This document shows positions 50,401 through 62,400 of a stretch of DNA of 64,000 nt, piece after piece. Every line of letters starts with the position of its first letter. Position 1 is the first letter of the stretch. The translations under genes and the position numbers were made by a program. Under the pieces are notes generated by a model. That model was given only the letters and a program-made list of their open reading frames with translations. It made no database searches and was not told the DNA's origin. The DNA lies in contig MEHQ01000553.1 in the NCBI GenBank assembly GCA_008828725.1, forward strand, positions 62,001-126,000, read 5' to 3'. Source of the stretch: Saccharina japonica (lineage: Eukaryota > Sar > Phaeophyceae > Laminariales > Laminariaceae).

Positions 50401-53400
50401 GGTCAAAACCTGCTTTATTTCACCGACCAACCTTGAAGCACCAAGCGCGCTTGTTTCATCAGCAACGCTCGCTTGCCGCCCGCTTTCTCGCACATCCCGA
50501 CGAGTGACATGTCTTTCTAGAGTCATTTTCGCCAAAAAACCAAACCCAAATGTCGTACGTACGTTACGGGAAATGCATCCGTGGGTCAGCCCTACAACTA
50601 ACTGCGATTTGATTTCCCGCCACCGTAACCAAAAAAAACATTTATCCCGACACCATCATATTGAGGCCGCGTTCCTGTGACTTCGGAAGACTGTTGATAC
50701 GGATAAGTCGTCAAAGACGTGGAAGCACATCTCCCGCTTTAGGGACCCACGAAAGGTATTTTCCCTTCAGGGGCCGAAGTTAGCACTCAGCGACGAAACC
50801 CATATGACAGAGACGGCCTCGCGAACGTGTATACAGTGGGAATGCGCGAACCCAAAGACAACGCAGCGTCATGCCGCTCGTGTGCCGGAGGCAGACAAAC
50901 CTTTCTTGCATTGTGGATACCTCGAGCACCCGAACACATCAGAAGTAGCAGTCGAGGCGTTTGCGCTTTTTGGTCGATGCTGTACTGGTCAGTTTTGTTC
51001 GATAGTTCTCTCCCCCCCCCCCTTGACGACGAAGAGTTGTCAATCAGCAATACTCACCGAATTACAGAGCCTCGGTGTTTGCCTCACAACAGAGCGGCAG
51101 TCTACGGTGATAACACAATAATTTTCCGCTCGGTTGCGCGCCAAACGTACGATGTTATGTGTCACGTACCGGCAGTAGACAGTGTATGTTCACTCAGGCT
51201 TTTACGCGCAGGGCGCGCTCTAAAGTAGTGCTGCCCCATACACCTTATTTCTGGGACTTACCCAAACCTTTACCCCGCCCACCCGCAAACTATATATATA
51301 TGTTGATCTATAGATGACAACTTTACCCCAAGAACAATTCCTCCGACTGGGGATATGTGATGACCACTCGAGGCGTACTGCTACGGAGGTAGCTCTTGTT
51401 TTGTGCCATGTATGCCCAAAGGTTTCTGAAATACGTCATGGGCTTGCTCACCCCAAAGTCGTCGCAAGATCATTCCTTTTTTCCCTTCTGAAATATGAGT
51501 TATCTGTACCACCTACCTACGCCATGCGGTGAGCCCATCGGGCTGCACGTTTATTTCCTCTGAAACAATGTCATTTTTTTATTTGGTTTTGGGGTATAGA
51601 GCTGCCCAAGGTTGGTAAGCGGCGCATGCTACCGTCTGAGGTGCACCATTGCTTGTTTGTGTCTGAGTGCAGTGAGTCGCTTCGGGAGCTACATATATAG
51701 CTCACCCCGAAAACGGACTTGGAACGAAAGAAGTAAAAACAGGTAGCCGGTGAACAATACCATGGCATGGGTACAAAATGAACGATATTGCCACACGAAC
51801 GAGACTGAAAGTCCGACGATTTCGGTTTAACGAGCCCGATCATTCGAAACAACGTTTCAGCCTAAATATTCTACCTACATCGTAACACGCGTCAACCTCC
51901 AACGTTTTTATATGAGCGTGTGCCACCTATAATCCAACGATAAGACAATGCCGTATGAGGCGTACGGCCGTTTTGGGGAGTCTTCTGGCAGCCGAGCATT
52001 ACCGTCAGTCGGATTTACTGCGCTACTGCTTACCGCGACACGCCTCTCAGCCAAACCGCGACTGCTACTGTCGCCGGTCTTAACTCACATTGTGCGTAGA
52101 GACGTCAAGCCGTCGAAGGTGCCGGACGGTACGGTCTCCAACGCGTTGTTGTCCAGGTATCTTTTGGGAGTCCGACACCACGAGGCAGACGGCAGGTCAG
52201 CAACAGAAACGACAGTGATGAACACAGCGAATGCGGGCGTTGGTGCGCGCTAGAGGTTTGTTCTAACGTAGTTTCCAAGCGTACACTGGGAATATGTTTT
52301 GGGGAGAACTTCAATGAGTCGTGCAAGATGGCTCCAGTGCTACATGAGGCAGACGGCAGGCAGCAGCGGAAACGACAGCGATGGACAATACATCGAATGC
52401 GGTCGTTGGTGCGCGCTAAAGAGATGTCTGCGCGTGTACTTTCCAACCGCACGCTGAAAACAGGTTTTAGGGAGAACTCATTGAGTCGTGGAAGTTGGCT
52501 TCCAGTGCTACATGTCGCTGGGTAGTATACAGTCTGTCGAACGTGAAACTGGCTCCACCAGTGAAGCGAACGAACATGTATCAACACCCTTCTGACAACA
52601 GACGCGACCACTACACATTGGCTTCATAGACTACGTGCGTATGTACGATGCCAAATACAAAACGAAAAGTAAAAATCACAATATTTACAGCTTGCGGGAT
52701 AATAACCGAGTTGACCTACCGAAAGCACCGTACAGCTACAGTATATTGAAACTGGTCTGAGTCCCTCACAGTGTCTTCAACGATTGGGCGCCCTCGAAGT
52801 CTCCGACGATTAGGTTCCGCACGTCGTTACGCTCCAAACTCCTGACAACATCATGGCAGGGTCAAAGGCCAACGGGAGCAAGCCGTATGAGTGTTGATGG
52901 CGGCTGCTACGGCCGGGCTTGCACCTGATTTTTTCTGCGATACGTCTATACCTTCCAGGAAAATGTGTCAGGAGACGGCAGTTTTACCCCTTGAAGGCAA
53001 GTGCCTTGACGGACGTGCCTTGACGGCAAAACCCGGGGGCACCAAGTAAAAATCCCCGTTTTTTGGAGAACGCCTGGCTATATATTAGTAAATATGTATT
53101 TTCTTGTTATTTGTTTTTTCCGCACTTGTTTTTCTGCCATTTGTTTTTTCCCGTTCGGAGTTCAGGTCTACAACAAGTATACTGGTGTATTACGAGCAAC
53201 GGGCACAGCAATACCCTCGTGTCTTCTTGCTTCTTAATATGGTATGTAGGAGCCAGCAGCACGAACATAACATATAAAATAGGGGTTTTCACATATATAA
53301 TGAGGAGTTTTTCTTAAGGGGATAGGAACAATCCGTCTAGACGGATGGAAGTGACGGACGCCCTTGACTGACTGACTGCTTGACGGTTGCTCGTCTCTTG

Positions 53401-56400
53401 ATATATTTCCTTCCAGGAGCTCCATCTCTATCAAAACACTTGGCTTTTACGCAAATGACACGCTCAGGTCAACACGCGATACCGTGGCCTATCAAATACG
53501 TCTGCGAGGAATTTTCCCAGAAAATAACAAAAACCGCACGAGTTTGGGAAGTTGTTCCGTTGAGAAGCACCGTCAGTCACGGATTGTTATGCAGTTTGCC
53601 GAAACGTACAGGAGTAGACGCGTGCTGCTATGGATGGAGGTACTGAACCTTATTTTTGGCAGACATACTTTCTGATTGATCGGGCTCCTTAACCCCAATC
53701 CGTCGGTCTTCCATTCTTGTGTTGCAGTGTTGTTCATTGTATGCACTACACAAAGCCATGTAATTGCGCATCGGGTGGCAAATCTCCTTCCCAACTAGGT
53801 TTCGAATGACAATGCAGCAGAGCTCCCTACAGTGGCCACCCTCCGAAACAAAACATGGCGCACCTCTACCGTAGCAAACGTCTTGGCTGAAACATTTTCG
53901 GAACAATGGAAGGGGCTCTTTTAACCCCAAAAGTGTCGGTCTTTCAGTCATGTGTTGCAGTATGTTTCGCTGTATACTTAGGCCACGGTGCTGTTCATCG
54001 GGGTATATACGTAGCACCTTTGTTTTCCTCCAAAGTCAGTTGTTTTAGGCGAGACAGTTGAGCTCCTCAAGTGACCACCCGCAAAAAACAACTATAGAGT
54101 GCACTTCAAACTTAGCATGTGCCAGTAGATGCTACTGTACCCTATATCGTAGAACGCGGCCATTTATGTCGGTGAAAACAATTCGGTCTCGGTCCCCGAT
54201 TGGAATGTAAAAGGACGCTATAGCTGTAGTCTGTCGTACACAAGTCGGAGCAATGTAGAAAAAAACAAAAACGTGTCCCGTCTAATGGCTCCGACGATCA
54301 ACAACTTCGTAAGGCCCTCACCACTGGCATAAATGAATCAAAAACACTCACAACATTTGCAGGGCTGGAAGCTCGTGGAAGATGTCGGCAGGGATCGAGG
54401 GAAAACTATTCCGAAATAGACTCCTGCCCGGGAGCACAACAAGGACAGAGGGAGGGAGGGGGGGAAGGTGAACAGCGAGATCGACGTGCGACGGCAATAC
54501 GTACATGGGTATTCAGGCAAACGCCGAACAGGCCCTTCGATTGGCATCACTCCTGCGATACCGGAAGGGGCTGACTACAACCGAGGCGCCACAATGTTAT
54601 GCTGTCGCTCGCCCAGAATCATGCGGCGACGCGTGCTACGATAGAAGTAGTATTTTCAGGAAGATTTTTGTTTCTGAATGACGGGGCTACTCAAGGGCAC
54701 ATATTAACGAGTACAACATAAATTCAATTTGGAAAATAAAATAAAATTCAAATGCGCTTTTCATTGGTTCAACACACGCACCAGCACCAAAGATTAGGAT
54801 CTTGGGGTGTAATCTTGGGTGGTGGTGCGGGTTCTGACCAATGAAAAGCGGATTTGAGTTTTTGTTTTTGTTCATAAATTGATTTTTTTTTGTTCTTCGT
54901 TAAAACGGGCCCTAGTCTAAAATCGTCGGAATTTCATTTTTGTGTCGCACTATTTTTCATGAAATGCTTAAGTCTATAGGATTGTTAACCCTTATAGGAC
55001 TGGAGTCCCGTTTTGGGGACATATCACTTAGAATTGGAGTGGTTTGTCCCCAAAACGGGACTGCAGTTCTAAAAGGGTTAAAACGACTTTTTCAGTGTGC
55101 AGGCTACTGCAGGTATAGAGCTTCTCAGGTGACCACCCTCAGCAAAAGCATGGTACACCTGCATGCAGGCTACCGTAAGCATTTGTCCGGTTGGTAATCC
55201 ATACATCGATGACGACTGCACCGATGGTCGGAACACCCCCCCCCCCCCCCCCCCCGCGGGGGGAACACCCCCCCCCCCCCCCCCCCCCTGGTTGGTGAAA
55301 ACCCAACGCGCTCCGTCCCGGCCTTGTAGGGATGCGAGGGTCTATGGTCATATGACTACGGCCGTGCACAACATGAGTACACCCCCCCCCCCCCCGTGCA
55401 CAACACGTACGGTCATGCAACACTCCTTGTGCAGACCTTGACCAGCGTGGCCAACCATTCATGAGGCTGTACCGTTCTGAAAGGTTATCGAAATCTTGTG
55501 GGGTTTCCTACAGAGTGGTTACGGCCGCCATAAGGGTTTGTGTCTGCCCATATTGTGCATAAACGAGATGGCAGGGGGTGCTCCCGGCCCCTTGTTGGGT
55601 GTAACTGATCTACAACCGGAACAGCAGTGGCTCCAACAGTGTTCTCGTTCCCTTCAGACGAATATCTTCATACTCCCCTGAACCTTAGGTGATACAAGTA
55701 GACGCGTGCGAGTAGCACGTTTAGGCGAAGTATGTTTCCTGAGTATCGGGGGAAAACGCACCGGAGAAGCCAAATCAATATCGTTTTCTGCGTATAGTTT
55801 GAACCTCTTCGTCATTAGCGTTTTTCTGAGTCGTGAGAGAGAGAGAGTTTCCTACCCTCGGCCAGATACTCGAAATTTCACAGCTGCCTGCAACCCCCCT
55901 GGGTATCCCGACCGCCTCACATATTCGTCCATCTTTCCCTTCTATGATACCGGCCGGGGTGCTAACAACTCTAGTATGGCCTAAACTGTCTCGGATGACC
56001 AAGCCTCCGAAACGTAACTTACTCTTCGTCACCGCCGATCTACCTCTCAAGTAGAAAACACAAACCGAAAATATGGTTTTCCGGAGTCCCGCCTACTCAT
56101 GCCCCCCCTCCCTGCAAAAGAAAATTTGGGGAGTGTGGAGGGGGCATATAGAAAGGCACTAATTCCTGGCTTGGCTGACCAATCCTATATCTACGTCTGT
56201 TATGGCTTGCGTGAGGGACCTCGTGCTTTCTTGTGCCCGACGCGGGGATGCTGGCCCGCACGTGATACCGTCCTAGAAAGGGCTGTATGCAGTGTCCGCC
56301 GGATCCCAAGCTACTTCTCCCATGCTCTACTCCAGTCCCCATTACAGACACGCCTTATTATATCTACCAGTAACAATTGTTCTGTTTCGTTACTTGATTT

Positions 56401-59400
56401 GCGGGAGCTGTTGCTTCGTTTTCGAACAACAACTAAACACTCCCGTGGTTTTGTAAAACAATATGTTTCGATGTTAGCTGACACCACACAATACTTTTCG
56501 GGTTGGCCGTTCGGAGTTTCTCAAAGGTAAGTTTCGCCACATGGGCTTGTCGGGTTGGCCTTTCGTTTTCTCTTTTAAAACAAAAGTCAGTTTTCGGACG
56601 GGGTATGTAGCGCGAGATTCACAAGTGAAGACTTCTCGCAAAAACTTCGTTGGGCATCTCCTACCGCAAGATTAATCGATATGATGTCACGGTAGAGACG
56701 GGTGCTACGATAGATGTGGCGTTTTTTGGCTGAAACAGTTTCGTCGAATATTCCGTCTCCTTAACCTTAGTTCGTCGGGGTCTCAAAATTTGTGTTTCAT
56801 TGTTTTTTCAGTTGTATTCTAACAACCATGGGGTTGTTCATCCGTTATACTCGTAGCACTTTTAAGTTCCTCCACAAAATAATGTTTGAGTGACGTATGG
56901 ATCTCCTAAGTTGACAGTACTCGTAAACAACACCGCACACCTCTATTAGTAGGGCTGTCCCACGCACCCAACTCTGAAACACGTGCCAGTGTATGTTCAT
57001 ACGAGTAGCTGCCTGCGATCTCTGTTGGCGTTACTCACAAGTCAGTCAAATTCCCGCCGGTGCCATCGAAGGTGCCTGCAGGGAGAGCACTCAGCATGTT
57101 GTCTGATAAAATCCTGAGGTGAACGGCATCGGTGGGGAATCAATCAAGTACGGGCAAAGATCGCTCGGCAAATATATTATGGTTCGTTTAACGTGTATAT
57201 AGCCGAGCGACGCAGGCGGGTGGCCCGCTCTCTTTGGACGGGACCAAAATACAGTTTTTGTAGGTGTGGTCCAGGCCAGCCAAAAACAGCTCTTTTAACT
57301 AGCTCTCTCTCTTATCCACAGTGATAAATATACAGGTTTAGTGTAGGCGGGTCCAGCCGATTCGGTCTCTCTTAATTGTAATATCCTCTCATATAGGGTA
57401 ACCATGTATCGGTTCATGATAAGGCTGGGTATGTGTATACCGGAGTGCTTTTACAGGCCACGGATATTTCGGACGCTTTAAGCTAAGAGGCGTCTACGTT
57501 TATTTACGTGCTTAAGCATCCAGTGGTGCGAGGTCGGTGACACGGCAACAATAGCTCGTACAGTTTGGGTGGGTGACGCCTTTCACAGAAACCTTGGTTT
57601 TCCCAGATATCAATACGGGTCGACGCCCGCACAAACAATGTTCGGCATGTTATACATGCACTGCGCGCTAACAAGTTAATTTGCGCACATCCAGGCGCAG
57701 CACCGTGTGGCCCATGCGAACGCGTATCGACTCCCCGGTCCAGGGGGCAAGCAGAACGTACATGTTTGCCTTCAAACCCTGAACATCCGTAAAACAAGGT
57801 ATCATACCACAGCACTATTCGGGAAGCTTTCCTCTTTTTTTGTTTTGTTTGTTTCCACTCACAGCTCTTGCAAAGCCGTTGCTCCCTCGAACGCTCCTGC
57901 TTCCACGGAGTTCAACAGATTTTCTCGAAGCGTCCTGGTGGGTGCAGCGAAGAGTCGGGGGATCCGAATCATCCGATTTCAGGAGCACCCGTCTATTTTT
58001 GTTTCTGAGGGGGGTCACTTTAGGAGGAGCTCTAAACCTCTGATTTTGGAAGAAAACAACAAACACATCTGACAGCAGTACCTGATGAACAAATGCCATG
58101 GCCTATTAAGCATACGCGTACAAACAAAATATTTGTTTTTGACAGAATATATAAATCCCGACGATATTGGATTAAGGAGCCTCGTCATCTCGAAATTATT
58201 TTACAGCCAAAAAGTGTTCGTTTTTATCGTAGCACGCGCCTGCACTACCGTTGGACATCCACTTTGAAATCGGCTCTACCCTCCAAACCACGAACGCTAC
58301 GAAACACTGGACATTTTCAGTCATCTACAATAAGACTAAATGGACGACACGTCGTCGAATCCACGTATTTAGGTCCAGAATGTTTACTGTCGTCGATTAG
58401 CCCTCGACGCAACGTATATCGCATGGGCGACCTATGAACGTACCCATGCTTGCACTAATAGTAGACCGTTCCGTTATGCCTGATAGGGTGCAACTCTATC
58501 AAGTGTTGTGCGTTCTTCACCATAAAATGCGGGAATTTCCACGCTGCACAATCCCACTAGTGTGGAATTCCAATGTATTGGACTCAGTGAGGAGGGCCGT
58601 CGTGGATGCATGCAAAAGTCACCCGCTGTACGCGACGAAAGATGGCGCGCGGAGTCACTGTACCGTTTAGGGCCATTTAGTTATCACCACGCTTATCTGC
58701 CTCTTACGAGCTCAAACCAAAGAAAACTGGATTACTACCCCGTTCTCCCCTCCGTGTCAGTCTTTCATTTACCACCCCCACCGCCCCTACATCCTATCAT
58801 AGTCGCCCTCACTGCCCCTAAATCGCCGCTATCGTTTATCTCCCACCCGACGCCCTCTCATCCCACACTTAGCGCGATAAGGAAGCCGCCTAATGAAAAC
58901 GTGTTTGTTTTGTATTGTTTTTGTTGGTACTCACAAATTAGTAAGAGACGATAAGCCGTAGAACGTGCGTGCGGTGAGGTTGGTGAGAGCGCCTTCACAA
59001 AGATCTCTGTGCCGTTCGTCCGGCATGACCCAATGAGGGCGTCGGTCGGGCAGCAGGAGACGAACAGGCAGCGACAGACAAATACACAAAGGTGGTAACA
59101 GTGCGTTGCGAAGGCAGCTTTGGATGTATTCTACCATACATAGAGGGTGCACCAACATATAGTTTCCGAGGCTTCTTGAATGGAGAAGCCCTTCACGTAT
59201 TGGAACTCCACCCAAAACCTTACCGTGATAAGACTAAAATCACAACTCTGCGCAAACAGTGCCGTGGCTTAGAGGTATTTATCGAAAAACGTTGAAAATA
59301 TGAACGATATTGAAGCGATATATACTTGGGAAATGCCTCAGTGAAGAACTATACCAATAGTCAGAAATATGTTTTCCCCAAAATGGGCGTAGACTGGTGC

Positions 59401-62400
59401 TACCGTAAGGGGGAGGGGGGGGGATTTTCAGTGTTAGAACGTCAGCCGATATAAGCGCCCCTACCCCGTGTGACCACCTTAGGTATTCCTTGCCAGCCCT
59501 AAGTCGTGTTTAACAATTTGTTTATTGTTCGCGATATGGACCATCATGGGATTGGTTTTGCTACTTTACGTATACAGTACAATGCATGCTTTTCCGATGG
59601 AAAGGTGGAGCAAAAGGTACAGAGCCAGTCGCCCGAGTGATTTAAAATCTGTCGTGAAAATGGGGGTATGTAGTATATACCCCCCCCCCTTTCTCCCCTA
59701 CGAGAGCCCCATTCGTCACCACTATTATAGCGGTGGAATGACCGCACAGAAGCGCGCAGCCCATACGTGGTGAGTGATACATCAGGCTGTTCTCGAACAA
59801 ACCTACATTCGCGGTAGAGGGAAAAAAGACAGGGTTTATCCTCACAGCTTCGACGGGCACGCGTGGACAACGAGGCCATTCAAAGCATCTTATCACGCGA
59901 TTAACCTGATTGCGGGGTCCTTTGGCGGCAGGGAGTGGACGGTCTGTCATGAGTAACAATACGAATCAAACCCGTCGCGTATTGCCGAGCGCGCCGGGAA
60001 GCTTCAACGGCATTTTTGACGCCCTAGCTTTCTCGAATTTGCGATACATCGCCCGGTAGACGACCGTGAGTGCCAGTGTGAGCATGGGATGCGTGGGGTG
60101 CCGCATATTTCCGCATGCACGACATGTGTGCTGGTGTTTCCGCCACTTAACCGTATCAGGGCCACTTACAGTATCCGTAGAGATGACAAGCTTCTGAAGA
60201 CGCCAGCGGGCAAAGTGGCCAGATCATTATTACGCGAAATGTCCCTGAATGGGGTGATCATGCAAGAAACGGGCAGTACGAGGCATTAAAAGGCAGGGAA
60301 GGGCCACTCGTCTCTTCTGGTCGGCGCAGGAACAGTTTTGATCGTAAACGGAAGTCGACCGTAACATCAGGATATCGTCGTGTTGGCGCCGACACTTGCT
60401 GTTTTCCGTCTCCCATACAAACCAAGAGGTGCAAGGGCGAAGAAGACCATCACATTTCCCTCCTGAAAGCTGCGATGATAGCCTATACGGGGTGAGACAC
60501 GAAATCGACACACCCTGAGGCAATTGTGCAATGTACGCTGTGTCTGTGACTGCAGGGGAAGTCGCGTGTTACGAGCGTAGCCCTGACATAAAGCCCTCGT
60601 CCTGCAATCATGACCTACTACGTGGTGAAAGCGAAACACCCCGAGGCTGGAACGACCGTGTTAATAATCGCCAAACATCCGACCGAAGGTATGTGTGTAC
60701 CCATACATATACTACACGGGAACACAACGCGTCACACACGAACATGGGGGCAATATTTGCTTTTTTCACGCATAGTTTGATTCGCTACACCAATGCGCAA
60801 AATCACATGCCCTCACGGACAAACTCACAGGTCCAGCAGAGATGGCACGTCGTCGAAGACGTCGACTGGCAAGGTGGTGAGCTCGTTAGACAGAAGTCTC
60901 CTGGTTCGCCATGAAGCACACGTAGTGGTGAGTACGAGTCAACAACTCAACAAGTTGATATACATCGCGCAAACACGGAGTTAACCCAGGATCAAGTGTG
61001 TCGGGAAATCAACCCGTATATTATGCATCGACGTGCGTCGCGGTCATGGAGGCAACCAAGGCATCTTTCACGAATACACTGAATCATTTCGTCATATTTA
61101 ACGGACGCCCACAGTGAACGACGAGGTCAAATGCGTCATAGAGCTACTAGTAGCTTCCTGGGACAGAAAAAACACGAGAGAAATAATTTCCTCGCTCTAC
61201 TTTTTGTTTTCAAGCTCTAATGTACAGGAAACACGATTCAAAAGCCCTCCGTGAATATGACTTCCTGGAAAGCGCTTTGCCGGGTCAACACCTTCCGCCC
61301 GAAAACCAATTGCGACTGAGCAGCTGCTATTAGACGCCACAAGGGAAGTTTGAACACGATTTGTAAGTGGCTTGCTGGTGTCATGTTTAGGCTGGGCTCC
61401 GGTTGGCCCGGTCGGGTTGTGTTCACGAGGCTCGTGCGTAACGCGGAGTAAATGCGCGCCCGTTCGACAAAAAATCCTGCATGGAAATGAGGGCGGTCGG
61501 TAGGCCTGACGGTGCCACCGTGTTTTGGGTGGAATTAGGGGTCCCTTCGTATTGTGACGGTGCAAGCCGAATCAGAAGAGAATCGCTCCGGCGACTGTCT
61601 ACATCGGTGTGGGCAAACGAGTGCAGGTTTTTGGTTATGTTACAAAGCGTGAATCTACGGTTTTGAATGCAACGTATAAAGCTACATGACGTCCCGTCGC
61701 GCCGGATAACCACCCAGGACACATTGACGAAGAAACTGGACCTTGCAATTTACACGAATTATCGTTGGTGTGATCATTTCTCAAAGAGCAATTCCACGGT
61801 AGGGGTACCACTTTTTGGCTCAATATGTTCTGACCGGCTGAGCTCCTCGCATGAGTAACCACCCCGGACACTGTTACTATTTTACTGGTACGTTTGTTTT
61901 TGGACTAACGCATCGGGAGGTTAGATCGGGTTGCGCGAACGAATGTTTCCAAAGTCAGTCATGTTTCGGGTGAGATATTGAGCTCCTCATGTGAGGAACT
62001 CAGAAAATATTGCTGGGCCCCTACCGCGGGATGAGTATTGAACAGAAGATTCATCCCTCGGTAGGGGCACAGCAAACTTTTCTGATCTCCTCACATGGGG
62101 ATCTCAGTATCTCACCCGAAACATGACGTCGGGAACATTCGTTCGCGCAACCCGACCAAACCTTCCAATGCGGTAGTCCAAAAGCCAGTTACCACTAAAA
62201 TATTAATAGTATCCGGTGGTTACTCCCGTGAGGAGCACAACCGGTCAGAAAACATTGAGCCTAAAAGTGGTACCCCTACCGCGAAATTAGTATTCAACAG
62301 TAGTACGGTCTTAGGGTGCACTCACAGTTCGCGCAGGGACGTCAAACCCTCGAAAACGCCAGATGGCAGGTTGTCGATCTCGGTGATAGCGAGGTCCCTA

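Larger units (their letters stand above)
54629..55178. mobile_element. MITE family A with two nested elements
   Basis: Starts GACGCGTGCTACGATAGAAG, ends CATGCAGGCTACCGTA. The A sequence is broken by a family B copy and by an 89-base TTAA element. Confidence 0.78.

Noticed and set aside
59980-60055. Plus-strand stretch reading GIFDALAFSNLRYI, LRR-like
   Set aside because: No cassette borders and no proper leucine spacing before it; opposite strand to all other exons, so probably chance.
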